Below are positions 23,947 to 38,396 of a DNA stretch of 60,000 nt, one piece after another (within the stretch, counting starts at the first letter, position 1; the number at the start of each line of letters is the position of its first letter). This DNA is from Phoronis australis. Taxonomy: Eukaryota > Phoronida > Phoronidae. The notes under the pieces were generated by a model. That model saw nothing but the letters and a program-made list of their open reading frames with translations. It was not told where the DNA came from and did not search any database. Where the stretch lies: contig NMRA01000010.1 in NCBI GenBank assembly GCA_002633005.1, forward strand, positions 801,252 to 861,251, in the 5' to 3' direction. Both the position numbers and the translations under genes were made by a program.

Positions 23947-26900
23947 GTATTCCTGTAAACCAGTGTTGTGTAAATGAGACTTGAGTTATACCTCGAAAGT
24001 TCTCATCATTATGCGATTATATTTCACCATTGTTTTTAAACCTGGCTCACTGTTTTCTCTTAGACCACGTGTTTCCGTCAAGAGGCCATTGCCCTATACA
24101 GCTTTAGCTTAGCCCTCATCGTTACGTGAAAATTGCGCTAATGAACTCTTCACCAATATTACTTGGCCGATTACACGCTACAAGAATGGTATCCCTTACT
24201 GCTTAAAGCAATAAACGAGTCACGCGCAAATGGCTACTGCAAAATATAGATTGTGATGTAACGCTTAACATGATTAAACCCAATTTGCAGTACCCGCGAC
24301 CACCAAACTTAACTGAAACCTAGCCATAACTATTCAGCGGGGTGGGGGGGGGGAGGGGGGTGAACACGAAATTGTTGCCGACATGGGTGACGGGTATAAA
24401 ATTAACGGCAACCTGGGAGTACTTTGCACAAAACAGAGAGGCAAATGCGAAATTGAATCGACCGAAAGATGGATTTTTTGCAATGAACGGGACGTAATAG
24501 TGAGACAAAATTCCGGAAGTAACTTTTAATTAGGCACTTCCGTGATTTCAATTTGGATTCTTTTGTGCACATTTCAGTTTTAAAGCTATACTATACACGG
24601 CCGTGTTCCGCGTGCGTGTATTTATTTCAGTAAGAATAACTAAATTTCGCATTTGCTCAATTTTACCACGGATCATCATTTAATTATAATTAATTACATT
24701 ATGCTTGTTGATCAATAATAGTCGCTTTGATTCTCATTGCCACTCGGCAAATTCATTTATCGCTGTCCGGTACTCATCATTGAAAAGGCGTAACGAGAAC
24801 TGTTCGTTTCCCTGCCTTTGCGTATCCATTTATTCAGTTGTACATGTAAGTTGTATGATTGCGCCTTACTAAATTTAAAGTTAATTGGACGCTATTTCGG
24901 TATCACGAATATTACTTGGGCACATGTTTTCACCCAAAAAAACTCGTCATTGAAGAGTTCCAGTGACTTCAATCTACTTATAATGTAACGCTTTTCAATT
25001 CATTTTACTTGTCACCGAATTCTCTACGTTCAACCATAAAACCGTAAAAAGTCGATTATAAAATTTAATCATCATTTTGCTGCCCTGCTTATTAATACAC
25101 GACCTTGCAAATATCACGTGACCAACGGTTGTCCTGCAAAGCACTATCAGTTTTGTAGCCGAAAAACGCAGTTTTATTATTATTGTTGGATGGGATAGAC
25201 TGAAATTATTTCTATTAGTTTCGTCAGTCGAAAAATATCACGCCCAGATATCTTTCTAGCGCCTTTGGCCTTAACTTCAATTATTGTGCATTATATTTTT
25301 CACATTAAATATTAAAAAAGATATCACTAAAATATAAATATTTCATAACGTTCAGCCTGTTTGTTTTTGCCTTATTGTACTAATAAATTCTAGAAAGTTT
25401 TACAAAGGGTTGCAGCTCAGTTGAGTGAGCACCCATAATGCACGAGTTAGCTGTCAATCACTACAGTGGCCATTTAAGGTGGTGGTGCACCACCAAAATG
25501 AAAATTTTACAAAAAAATCATATGAAATTCAGTTAAGTTGTGTTGATTGAACATTATTTGGGATTACGTTTCGACTGAGCGTTAAAATCCGATTGATGAT
25601 ATTTTTTACCTAAAATTAAGTGGAAAGGATTTAAAATCAAACGTATATGGGAATGACCCCAAAGTATATTTAAAGTTTTACTAAGCACTATTTTGGCTAG
25701 TCAAAAATGACGGAGTCCAAACTAAGAAAAAATAAAATAAAACAGTACACTTATGAGCTGCGAGACAACCTTATAGGAAACAAGAAGTGTTCAAGATGCT
25801 ACGTCTCAATAAAACTATGAACATTCAAATTGGTAGCGAGCGCCACCAAGCAGTGACTTCCTAGAGAACTATCTGTACAAGAATAATCGGGAAAAGAAAC
25901 AATTCATAAATAAATTGCGGTTTTGAAGAAAACGCTACAGCTGATGCACTTAAGTGAAGTGTGCCCATATTAAAGAATTCCAAATATTACGCAATTGTTA
26001 TTTGATAGTTATTTAAACAAATGATACCTTTCCGTTTTCTTCTCGCGCTACCCCTCACTGCTCTGTTCTATTGTCAAGGTGCATTCGTTATTGTTATAAA
26101 AATATTTCGGTTATTGCAGTTTTTAAAAATACTTTGACAGATTGCAATGCTGTGAAATTCCGTGTACTAATTCATAATGAAATATTGGACTTCTTGAAAA
26201 TAGCTATCTATGCTCCAGTGTCCTGCATGGTGCTTTTTGATTTGACACTTTGATTGACTTATTTTTTTCTATTTTAAATTTCTCATAAAAAGAAAACAAT
26301 TGTTAAATATATGTTTACCCAAAAAGAGGATAACCACCACTGACAAATACTGGCATTCACTGCCACTCAACGTGTTCGCCAGATGAAACATGAAGAAGGT
26401 TTCAACATTTTCACATCCACATTGCTGTTAATGTTACGAACTTTTTTGATAATGAAATTCATGTTTTACCGAAACCCAAACCTTATAAGTTGTACTTTGA
26501 ACTACCGGCGTTGTAGAGAAGTACGAGTACATTTTTGAGGCACCCTGTAGTGTTTCATATTGTCTCTGCCAGTGTCTAGCCTTTTCCGACATTTTATAGA
26601 ATTTATTGCTGTTGTACTGCGAACTGTAAACAATGTTATTGTATACGTTCAAGCACGTGCTGTAGTTCTTACGTAACAAATTGCACATATAAAGAAGACA
26701 TTTGGCACCAGAACTTACATAGCTTGTTATCTTGATATCCTACTTACGTATTATTACTGTTTGCGAGTGTAGTGAGTGCATTTCTCCATATTTAACTTGC
26801 TGCAACGAAATAAAATCGGTTTCGTTGTATTCCTTTGTCCATAGTGTCATTTCCGAAGTACATCGAAACCATCAGGGACTCAAGAAAACGCTTCAAAGTT

Positions 26901-27807
26901 CATTAGGGCTGGACAACACTAAATTTACGAATTCGAAAATGGCGCATTGCCTATGACACGAGTTGGTGACGGCAATAAAACCCAATTACGGTAAGGGATA
27001 CTAGATAAGGGACTTTATGAGAGTAATTTGATTTTCATTCTTTACCCAGCTATACAGGGCTACATGAAGCTTTACTTTCACAAACCTTATCATAAATAAC
27101 TCATAGATCAAGCGTTTTGATCTATACCCCTCTTAACGCCGTCGGTAGGGTGCGCGTTCTTCACCTTTGTCCTAGTTGTTGGAACCTTTAAAAATGTTGT
27201 TTTATCCACAAACTCTGTATACCGTATTCGTCCCTGTCCAGGTGTCACAGCACTGCGTTACTGAGTGAAATAATTCTGAAAAGCATATTTTACTTGCGCA
27301 ATTCTGTAATGGCACTGCCACGCTGAAAAAAATTGTCGGCGTTCAGAGGAAAATATTTCCGCCATGGAAGAACAGCAAACGACATATGGGAAGTTATTCG
27401 AACATTTTGGAAATTTGATACTTATGTTTTAATCTGAGTAAATTTATTAAATAAATCAAGCCATACAAAATGCGCATTCTGTCAACTCGCGTCAAAATTC
27501 AACAAAACACCCAGACTTAATTTTTGGAGCTCGATATTTTTTCAGTATTTCAAACTTCAACATCATTTTTTATTAGATTGTTTTTAAAACTGGCAGCGGA
27601 TCATCCATGGATTAGAAGTTTCTTTTCATTTTTGTAGTTGCCTTCAATTTTCATATACATAGATCAGAAACTTTGCTGGCTACAATAGCTAAAAAGCTAA
27701 AAGAAGCACAGCGCCACCTACCCGTTTTCAAAAAATCAGAACCAACTATGATTTTGGAAATGGAGACGCCATACCATCACACGTATGGCAACGCAATATA
27801 TCTGAAG
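23947..27807. other. AT-rich non-coding stretch
   Basis: No supported gene. A G-rich tract lies at 24339-24361 (runs of G8-G10 and G7 separated by single bases). A perfect 16-bp palindrome TGGTGGTGCACCACCA lies at 25480-25495. ORFs are short and unremarkable. Confidence 0.5.
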
Positions 27808-28353
27808 GCATCAACAAATTAACAGAAAAATCAAGAACGTCGACTGGGAATCGAACCACAAGTCTCTAGATTGCAGATTAAGTGCTCTCACCACTGAGTA
27901 ACTGAGGACCCAGTATCTGTGGATTTACTGTTTGCAGCCAACTGTTATGTCATACATCCCATGAGCAGCGTTTTGCATTCTTCACACGAGATTTGGACAT
28001 TTATATAGTCAGCAATTTACCACTATGTGTTAGCAAATATATAAGACGCTGATATTAACCAACAATGAATCAAAATAAAGAAAACAGGCCAAGATCATCG
28101 TCTATATATTTACTATATCGAATTAAAACATACTGGTAATTTGCTTATTATATAATTGTCGTAGTCTCGTGTGAAAAAGGTGAAATGCCGCTCATGGGAT
28201 GGACGACATAACAGTTGGCTGCAAACAATAATTACACAGATATCCGGTCCTCAGTACCTCAGTGGTAAGAGTACTATACCATTACCTGCAATGTGGTGAC
28301 CTGTGGTTCAATTCCCAGTTCGGGTTCCTGATTTTTCTGTGTTTATTTGTTCA
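27808..28353. mobile_element. Fold-back element: two tRNA-headed units in inverted orientation
   Basis: The left arm (about 27808-28035) and right arm (about 28120-28353) are imperfect reverse complements. Shared blocks include CTGATTTTTCTGT (right) with the matching CAGAAAAATCA (left), CAGCCAACTGTTATGTC, and CATCCCATGAGC. Each arm carries a tRNA-like promoter. On the minus strand in the left arm, the A-box-like CTCAGTGGTGAGAG is followed by B box GGTTCGATTCC. On the plus strand in the right arm, CTCAGTGGTAAGAG is followed by GGTTCAATTCC. The loop is roughly 80 bases and AT-rich. The two outer tails face away from each other. Confidence 0.75.
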
Positions 28354-31300
28354 TTTTAGTTCACTATTGGCCAATATCAGCTCCATACATTTACTATATA
28401 TGGTTGCATGTACAACGCCCCTTGTGAGATTTATGCATGCTATTGTTAAAAGGGCATTGAACTCGTACCTTGTGTCACAAAACTTTGATTTAGGTCACTT
28501 ACTGCTGTAAAGCCAGTCTCGACTTCCTCCTTGGTCAGGCACGAAATGATTGCTTAAGGCTTGAGTACTGATAAGCCGTTATTGCTTCAGACGAGGCGCA
28601 CGTGAAGCTGCTTGTTACGGGAGTTTCGTACGGTTGCCAATATATGTATAGCCTGGCTGTCAGGGGAATTGTAGGTGTTTCCAAAGACAATGCGCTGCTT
28701 TTTAAAACCAGATCACGACGTATAACGGCTTTAGGTTGCAAGATTTTAATAAAATCCACATTTCGCAACGTGAAATTTTACGCGATCCGAAAGCATGGGA
28801 GCGTATAGGCTTGGCGTGCACTCGGGAGAACATGGGACGGTGTCTCGCAGGATGTTTGGGGACATTTGTGAGAATTCATGCGTGTTAATGTGAAATTCTG
28901 GTAGTCTAAGGTATTAATGTCTTTTTTCCATTTCTCTCTGGTCAGAAGTTTTATTTTTCATTACCAGAGGTACAATGATGCCTCTTTCTGTTTGGCGCAG
29001 AACATCATGATTTCATCGTCAAGAAAAAATGACACCGGAACGGAGAATGGTAGTAAAACTTAAAATGAAGATCAAAAACTCGACACGAAACCATTTTCGG
29101 GTTGGGTCGCAAGCACGTCGGGATTTTCTCTCAGAGCAAAATGTTGCAAATGACCTAAATGTGGTCGTTTTTCACGTTTGAATTTAACAACTACCCTCAT
29201 AAACCACGTTCAATGAACTGTGTGCCAGTCAAAGCCGAGTTACGACTATCTTAGCTAACATCAAGTGCACGGCCTTTGTTTGAAAGGGCGTCAGATAAGG
29301 AGGTTGTATCTAAAAAGCTGTAGCGAAACCTGAGATCTAAAACCGATAGAAATTTTTATTCTTAGTTCAGGTTCCAGCGGCGATGAGTTGTCTCCGATAG
29401 CCGATCCTGCGTTTTGTAAATGTACAGATCAATCCAGAGGTTCACTTAGATTGCACTGTCACTGCACCCTGAATATCAGTTCGTTTAAAAACACCGGGAT
29501 AAAGGTGTGTAAGTTGGAAGTGAACTAGACAAGTGAATAGATAAGCTTGTTTTCAACCACAAGAGACGCAGTTGATTAGTTAGAGATCTTGTTCTTCGGT
29601 TTGGTTCATTATTGCCTATCTTTAAATTTGATAGCAGGGGGTATTGTCAGTTCTTGACCAGATGGTCTATAGAGATTTAAATAAGAAAAACAATATGCTG
29701 TGCTTCATATTACAACGTTTCGATATTCCTCAATATCATCAAGATGTATAATTATGTAGTCAGTACGAAATGCAATGAGCTCATCATGGTACAATTTGTA
29801 CAAGGGGAGACAAATCCATAACCCATTACTTCAGATGACTGCATCCAAACATCCAAACACAGCTCTAGCTTGTATACCCCAATGTCACGGGACCTCTTTG
29901 GCATTGCTGTTTATGCTGACTGTCTCACAGATTAACATATGTTATTGCACGTGTGTACTGAAAGATACCTGATGATGATATTGAGAACTATCGAAACGTC
30001 ATAATATGAAGCACGAAGTCTTTTTGTTATCCAACTTTCTGTTGATATCAGAGGGTGAATCATGGTTAGGCCGTTATGTCGCAGTACTTTGAGTATGCTG
30101 TCGCTTCAAATGTGAACAGAAATATTTATGCGTGATTGCGCAGTTGGCAACAAAAGTTCTTTTGTTAGTTGGCATCGTACTGGCCGACCCAGAATTATTT
30201 GAATCTTTTCTTTATAATCAGTTAGCGTAGGGTTATTCATAGAATATACCAACAATAATTAATGTTTGTTTGATTAAGGCCGTTATGTAATGATTGAGTT
30301 CCCAAGTTTTCCTACACATAGGCTAATGTCGGTGTACCTTTGTGTTTACTCTTACGAATCAGAAGTTATGGCCGGCTCACTCAAGTCTCCTCGAGACATT
30401 GCCATGTAGAAGCAGTGCACGTTATCTCACAAGCTTTCACCCCTCAATTCGGGGTCTATGGTCCTGCTGTCGTTTTTCCAAATGCATTATGGGGCGGTTG
30501 TCTGTTCGTAAACATCCGGTGGCATCACACAAAACTTGGTGACTTGTAAACAAGTGCTGGAATACAGCCCTTGAGCTCACCATAATTGAAAGCACGCGCC
30601 CTTTGTAACATGCGTTTTGGAGCGAGTACAACTAAACAACATTATAAGAAATCTTTTGGGCGAGAGATCCTCGAGGCCGGCATGCGTCATCTCATCACGC
30701 AATAGTTAAACTGGTAAAATCTCAGTCTTTACCTAAAATGTACCCCAGTCATGTGTTCTGCATACACAATGATCTCGCAAAAGCGCAAAATTACGCATGT
30801 TTCCGCAACATATCTCCATTAATCACATTGGGTTTACTCGCGTCTGCGGAACACCACCCTCCAAAGTTTCAGTGATTTCAGAGGATGTTCGTAAGCCCAA
30901 CCGCCCACAGTGAGAAACGATTTCAGCGCCGCTAGTGAGTAAATTTTGACATCGATGAAATCCTCCCTATTCTTGAGTGTCTCTCTGGAGGCCACTTACT
31001 CCAAGTGTAGAAACAATCGTCTGCCATTGTTTAATCACTGTCCTTAATATACTGTCGACAGCAACAACAGCAGTCAAAATTATTTATAGTGATAACATCC
31101 ACCATCATTATACAGGGTTTCTCAAACTTGTACTCATACAAAACTTCACAAAGGATTATATTTTCTAAAGACTAATATTATTACAAAATAAAGTAAACAA
31201 TTGAAGTCCCGTGATCTTGTATGAGGAGGGAACGTATTTGAATGATTCTCATTTCACTGCTGACATGACCTAAGTTGTCAACCGCTCTTCTGTTGTGATA

Positions 31301-32439
31301 GTTCGAATCGTTGGTTTTGACCTGTGTTTGCTGTGTGGAAGCACCTCCAAATCACTCCTTCGTTGGGTTCTTAGTCCTAGGATACGTTGCACGTGCAAAT
31401 GACATGCTCAAAGAAGACGCATGCTTTATCGATGACATCATCAAGCTAGTCAAAATCTAACTGTAATACCCAATAGGTGACACAATTTCGCAATGTCAGC
31501 GTGAGTTGACATTTGGTCTGGGTTCGGAAAGGGGCAACTTTTGAAATCTTGAAATATATTTGACCGTAAGTTTCTGCACTGAAGTTTTGATAGATTACAT
31601 TTTTTAATGTACTTTTTGGTCTTCTCACCCCACTCACATTGGTAGGAGATCAAGATTACTACCAAATCGTGATGTTTCTCATTTCTTGTTCTTTAGCCTG
31701 AAATTTGTATATCCAACAATCAAGCTTTTTTCTGAGGACAGTTGCTAACGGCGAAATTCCACTTACAGGTACACCGTTTTAACAATTTTGTTTCTAAAAA
31801 CAAATATTATCTTCTTCTTTGTAAATTAGTTGTTGTGTTTTCTCTCAGCAAATTTGAAAATTTATCAATGAAAACATTAAATATTACCAGCGACGTGTAG
31901 CTTCATACATTAACAGCTATATATATTGCGTTTGTAAATAATCAAGTTAAAAGTATTGATATGTAACATGAAGACGCCAAATGTTAAACTATTGCTTTAA
32001 TGATAATAGGCACACTGATTCTTCTTAAATGACACAGATGACAGTATTGATAGAATTATAACATTGGGCATCGTTTGTTTGGTGCTTTTGATTTTGTTAT
32101 TGGTGTTCTTGTACTGAGATCAATCAGATAGTTGCTTCGCTTTTACGTCCAGGCAAAAACAAGACATTTTTATTGGTTTTCAGCGCCAAAGGCAGGTCGC
32201 TGTGCAAGTATGGCAAACCTACTTACTAATTATCAATTTCTCTCTGACGTTGTTTTCTAGCTAATGGGTTGCCAGCTCCAATGTTTACGTGACGTTTGCG
32301 CAATTTTGTTTATATTTAGACTCTGCGCACTTTCAGATATTCATTGCCACTTAATGCAAAGATATCGGGTAAGTAATATCCTGCGCGTTATTTAAGCGTT
32401 GTCTCCAAAATCATCGGCTCGTGCTGGATCAGCCTATAT
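28354..32439. other. Non-coding stretch
   Basis: Many ORFs of 60-80 codons occur on both strands, none with a recognisable domain. No strong repeat or element ends were noted. Confidence 0.45.
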
Positions 32440-32491
32440 GGCCTAAATAGCAAACCATATAACCATGGCCTAAATAGCAAACCATATAACC
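32440..32491. repeat. Two tandem copies of a 27-bp unit
   Basis: A unit starting GGCCTAAATAGCAAACC is repeated twice head to tail with no visible mismatch until the end of the second copy. Confidence 0.85.
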
Positions 32492-33120
32492 AATAAATTC
32501 GCTGCGAAAACTGCTTAACGGCAATTCAAATTAGATTCATGATTTCCACTTATGACTAGTTATCATTTCGGTGGTAGAGTCATAATTAATATTAATTATT
32601 TTAAATTTGCTCATGATTTGTAGTAACATTCGTCGTCGTTAGTGCTTTAACTTGCTTATGACCTTTTTACGAAAACTGCCGGACGAGACGGAATATTCGC
32701 CAACTTGAGTTCGTTGCGTTAGAATTTGCGATTTTTCTTTCCCTACACTTACCAGCATCAGAGTTGTGGTGTTTTAGGTCGTAGTCTGAGTAACCTTCGT
32801 CACAAAACGCTAAACGATTTTTCGTAAGCATATCGATTTCATGTTTCATACACAATTTATTTTGACATATTTGAAAAATAGCCAAATAAATTTTCTCGCC
32901 AACGAGACGGGCGGTGATCCACGGCGCGAACACTCGTTGCTTGCGCTGTGTGTCATAGTAAGCCGTCTTGCATATATCATTCTCTGTCACAAAATATCAG
33001 GAAGAATTAATTAGAGCTCCTCGTGGGATTAATTATTCGTGTATTTTAACAGCACGTTTACAGATTTGTGACAAGAGTTACGAACAGACCTGAGCTGGCA
33101 TTATCAAGAGTCGTGTTTTG
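32492..33120. other. Non-coding stretch
   Basis: A 107-codon minus-strand ORF (32667-32990) shows no recognised family. Nothing else is supportable. Confidence 0.45.
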
Positions 33121-33225
33121 TTGAGTGTCTTAGTCACGCCAACTTCTTGAAATCCACTCACGTGCATTAAATCTCCGCACCAGGGGTCGCTGGTTCGAAA
33201 TTGATATCTGCATGGCAGTGTATAA
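33121..33225 (+). repeat. Possible tRNA-derived SINE fragment
   Basis: A SINE-like order is visible: GAGTGTCTTAGTCACGCC, then TGAAATCCACTCACGTGCAT, then CCGCACCAGGGGTCGCTGG running into the B-box-like GGTTCGAAAT. The B box has lost its last bases and there is no acceptor stem, so this is at best a decayed SINE. Confidence 0.35.
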
Positions 33226-36200
33226 GTTTTGAAAAATACATTATGCGAAGCCTAGACTATTACTTATTTAATTATGTATAGATCTGTCTCTACACTGAGT
33301 CATAAAGGACCAGCTGGCTAACTTGAATTAAAAATTCATGCATACGAGTAGAAATTTTCAAATTTGTACACACACGCGCATGCCTGAACGGTCGCTCACA
33401 TAGAGGGCGACACATTTGTTCGAACTTCCCGAGATTTCTATAATTGCTCAGACACTAATGGGACGAAGAGAATAAGATGTATCCCGCTCTGCGTCTTACA
33501 CTGCTTTTACGTCATTATAGTAAATCCTCAAAAGTCTGAAAGTGAAAGTGACGTGTCGATGTGTAATGCCAAGAAAGCTACAGTAGACGGGTTGGTGGCC
33601 ACCGGCTTTTCAGTTTGTACGACATCCCGAGAGTCTATGATCCTACCTTCATGTGCCTGTCCTTACCAGTGCCGTATTTGCGTGTAATTTTGGTCAAATA
33701 CATTTAACGTAGGACTAATTTAACAAAAACAGACCCTTGTAGAATTTGTTTACAGCACGTCTTCACGACATGTTGTATGTGGGTATTTACACTGGAGCAC
33801 AAATCGCCCATGACCTGTTTGAAAGTCCGATCTTTGAGTCTGAAGCAGATCGATAGCTCATACAATGTCGCGTTTGTGCGATTGATTCGGATCACAGTTG
33901 TATGAAAGCAATACCCAGTGATAATTGTACGTGGTGATGTATCTCTGTTATTGTAACAAACTATGGAAGACCCCAGAAGTGATGTAAAGTAGATTTAGAA
34001 ATGGGACACTGTAACTACATGTATAGGTACGGTAACTTGCTTATAATTGATTTTCGAAGTGGAGACATTAGTGCTTACTCGCGTAATTACTTGAGTAATT
34101 GAGAGCGTTTCTCTAGAGGGCCGCTTACGTGTTGATAGGATTACATATCGTAAACTAAGGGGTCATTTGCATCGATTCCACACGGGATGGCCGTGCTTGA
34201 GTACCGGCTTGAGTAGTAGGTGACTCGCAACCAACTTGCTGTTACGACCACGTCGTTTCTGCAGATTGTTTACGCCAACGGTCAACGGCTACCGTGCGAC
34301 AGTTTCGTGACTTGGTATTCAGAGCGCTGGCCCTTTGAATCAATACATCTTGCCAGTTTATTAAGTAATATACCATTCATTCAGGTCTTATTTGTCGCGC
34401 GTTTATGAGCCTCTTGATGGTCTCCGACACTGGCATAGGTTAATAGGGTGATCCCGAGGAATTAAAGAAAACAACACCACTTTAATATCAAGGGATAAAT
34501 ACCAGATCCAGAAATTCAAGTTAAGTAGCTCGTCAGCCACATATTGACAATGTCGAACATTTGACAGAGTACTCTGTGATAGTTGGAAAGTGAGGTCGTG
34601 ACGGATTTTTAATTAAAAACGGATTTGTCAGTGATGTCAAAGGAGTTGGATTAATAACGAATACTTGAAAGCGATAATTTATAGACGGAGGCTGGGAAAT
34701 TATGACAATGATCGTTTACTTGTGCTAGTGACGAATTATACGATTTTCCAATGGAAGTCCGGAATCTATTGTACACTTAGACAATTTGTGCAGAAAAGTG
34801 GAGTCTAATCTAGCCGCTAGCGTTATCCACGGCGATCAGTCTGGATAACTCGCATGGGATCATCACGGCAGTTTTCAAGGATCACGTGAGTACATGCCTG
34901 GCGTCTCAACTACACAAACTCTGCATTACCGGCATGGCACAAACATTTTTCCAACTACACCCGTTTGAACTTCGAATGTTCTTTCGCATTGTTTTGGTAA
35001 CTTTAAGTTATTTTACCAAGCGTTTTGACATGAACCAAATCAGCCACAGAAAGTTTCTGTTTTGATCATCAGGGAGCAGTTCTCGGGGATGTTACTTGAA
35101 GAATTTCCAAATCAATTTGAACGTTTCTTACGATATCATGGGCCAGTGAGAGACGATTGGATGTTGATTGCGTAGGGATAGGGACACTATGCGGCACCCC
35201 TTCGCCGCATTTACATATCTTCCATTTGTCCTGTAGTTTAACCATGTTTCAGCTTCGGTGCGACTGCATTTAACATTTATATTGACGACTCTCCCTGCAT
35301 CGACTGTATGTTTCCTACTAGGAAAAATCATATACGTGTTCAGCTATAAATTTGTTAAATTGAAAGACAGCTAATCATAAACGCGGAAGAGCGTCTTTGA
35401 TTCATAACAACATGTAGTGGTATAGAGTCGACATGGAGCTGTTCAAATAATTCTCTATATTGTGTTTTCCTCGATGCATAATGCATGTCAGCTTTCACAT
35501 GCAATGTTTGTATAGATAAGTGTACGCTACAGAGCTACACGTGTATTGTGCAGGTATATTACATAAACCATTTTTCAGTAAGCTTAGGAGAAACAAGCCA
35601 TGTAGACTGCACAGTTACATTTAGGCATCTTCAAACGTTTCATAGTCTGGTGGAAATCGATAGGCAACCTCACGACCAATGTACTTGGATTTGGCGATGG
35701 AATATATTGAGTTTGGGCCTGATTGAGTGATCAAGAGGAATTTGATTTCCATTTTGATATTAGAATACAAAGTAAGTGACTTAACCAATCATTCATACCT
35801 TGAGATAGCTGTGAACCACATACACGTGATTCTGTGCCGACTGTTTCTGAGTGTGTATTTCGATATTCTTTCACGTGTTTGCTATGAAGAAGAGTATAAG
35901 GTCGACTATTGGTATTAGTCCATAAAGACTGCGTGACCCACCCTCGCAGCGACTGCAAATTTTCTCTCGACAGTATGATTCCAATCCTGTTGGATAGTGA
36001 TTTCAGAACGGGCACCTTCGGCGTTTAAGAACGGACCAGCATCGAGTAACATGCTCACTTCAACCAGACAGAAGGGCAAATACAGTTCATGCCATTTCAA
36101 TAAGTAGCTGCAATCTTTTAGAACGAGCTTTTATCTATAGATTATCTCCTGAACAATTGCTCTCACCCTCAGATGACTGAAATTGTCTCAAGAATCATGG

Positions 36201-38149
36201 GTCCCTGTTATTAAAGGTCGTAGCCAAGACGGTCGCAGGCACGACGTTCTTAAAAACATGACGCTGCGTTTTTATAAGGGTAAAACCTTGCAGCTACGTT
36301 AATATTTTATATTTGTCCTCAACGACTCCCACTACGAGTTTCGTTAATGAACCGTGTGCAAATTAAACTCGACGTTATGACCCTAAGATTGCACGTATGA
36401 CCTGTGATAAAACGGGCCCCAGGAAGCTCTGAAGCATAATGTGACATGATACGCGTTTCCCCACATAGTAGAAAAGGCGTGCCAGCTTCTCGTGTTTAAA
36501 CCCACGTTCATTCCCATCCATGCTTCGCCAAGCAGCTTCGGAAACTTTTGAAAACATTTCCTATTTGGAAGGTTCAAAATGTTGTTGCAGGATGAGACAA
36601 CTGTTTGAAGCTTCTTGAAGAATGTTGTTTATCGTGGCTGAAAATAGTGCGTACCTGGGCTGCTGGGTGCCCCATAGCATTGGCTCAGTGATAATGCAAT
36701 GATTCTGCCAATAGCGGAAGCAGTGGACAAAGCAACACTTGGTTGTCACGGGTTCCCAATAGGTATATCCCGGATTACACAGCAACTCACGAATCTCCCT
36801 GTATTTACACCAAGCACTGTTTCAGCCTCATTTTCGCACCATTGTAGTTCCACATGTCCTTTGTTGCCATATTCGTTACAATTGTTTTCATCGACTGCAC
36901 TGCTATATCCGCCCTTGCAATGCTAACGAAGCATTACTGCTGTGTACATACAGAGGTAACCGGGAAATTTCTGTTTTCACCGAGTCCATAAGTATGTTAT
37001 TTACAATGCAGTTAGGCCTACACTCGAGATTTCCTATAGTAACCTATATATTAATAACTTGGACAGTTATAATTTGTGAGAAGAAATCAACTTGGCGAGT
37101 GGATATTTCTGTGGATTATTATATATTTCCTATCTGTTGTAAGTTTCACGAACTAGTGAGACGTTTAAACGACTGAAAAAGCGGAATCAAATTTCCGTTA
37201 TACAGTCAGTCTCAAATTGTCAGAAAATGTATGGCTGAGCCTGCCGAAGTAACCAGTGTGACAAGGTGTTGCAGGAGAGTGTTCGAAAGTTCCCGCCGTT
37301 GTACGCCAATCATTCGCAGAAATCAAGGCAGGCGTCTTTAACATTTTATTACGCTTGTAATCTCTGCTGTCGCTTGGGATTTGGCTCAGCGACAGAGCCT
37401 TCGGTTCACTATTGCGGAGTTTGTGGGATCGATTACGCTCTATTGCTAATTTCCGTAAAATTACTTTTCTTTTAGAGAATGTCCCTTTAAAGTTAAGAGT
37501 TCTTTCTTTCTCGCTAACCAGTTTACCCAACCATATAAAATGTTTCTCAAGTATATCCTGGCGTAGAAAATAAGTTCCATCCCAGAATATCATTCAGAGT
37601 ACGGGCAAGTGAAAGGAGAGCCAAAAGCCACCATTTTCTTCACAATTGGAAACCTTTCAAAAATAGGACTGTTTCGGTTTAGCGTCTGGTGTTTTCCGCA
37701 TTTCTTTTAGAAACGAAGGAAAATTGAGCTCAGTGTGGAAAAGTTAATTAGTATGTTGCGTGAATTTTATGGTGGAGTCACGAGTGTGAAGGAAATGTCA
37801 CTGCCTAGGGTTCCATGCCAATGTATTGAACATCCTCACAAGAAGACGACAGGGAGCGCGCGAATCAGTTTCCTGGCACTTCTACTGCGTTGATTACATC
37901 TTAGCAATGACAATTTGCCCAGCAACTCTCCGTCATGATCAATCATCAACTTGAGATGAATAGAACCTTGTTATTAGGGATATTGAACCTTGGAGCGCCT
38001 TGTATTTAGAGGAATTAGGCCGTGCTCGGTGAAGGCGCATCGCCGGTACCTGTCCTCACCCACCAAGCCATATTTACGTCTGTTGTGCTGGCGAACTGCA
38101 TTGGACACAAAGAGAGTGAGGGTCATTACTACGTCAAGAAAAACGGTTT
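33226..38149. other. Non-coding stretch with one cysteine-rich ORF
   Basis: No gene supported. The minus-strand ORF at 36561-36785 includes a cysteine-rich segment (CNPGYTYWEPVTTKC, then further Cys residues) that superficially resembles an extracellular cysteine module. It has in-frame stops close by and no clear splice sites, so I leave it unassigned. Other ORFs, including 37198-37593 minus, look random. Confidence 0.4.
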
Positions 38150-38396
38150 TCCGAGATCAGCCTCAATGCGGCATCGAAGCTGGCGGTGCTGGTGTTAAAC
38201 CCGATTAATGGCTGAGTATTTTAAGCCTACTGTGTATTTACTGGTAACTTCACGAGACGTGATTTCAGCGAATGCCAACAGCGAGAATTGGCAATTTGTA
38301 ATAAAATCACAAAGCCAATAATCTCAAAAAGTTTATTCCACTCAACAATAATCCAAAATGACCTTTTCCGTCATAAACTCGATAATATCCCTTGAA
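38150..38396 (-). repeat. tRNA-related SINE copy with internal deletion
   Basis: In plus-strand reading, GATTTCAGCGAATGCCAACAG is followed within a few bases by GAGAATTGGCAATTTGTAAT, then AATAATCTCAAAAAGTTTAT and AACAATAATCCAAAATG. This is the block order of the copies at 4.4 and 45.2 kb but without the middle block (GGATTTTGCTGTTA...). On the minus strand beyond the GCCAACA end lies GTTACCAGTAAATACA and a GGGTTTAAC B-box remnant. Confidence 0.6.

Noticed and set aside
24339-24361. G-rich tract as a regulatory G-quadruplex
   Set aside because: An interrupted G run can fold, but there is no gene or promoter nearby to support a role.
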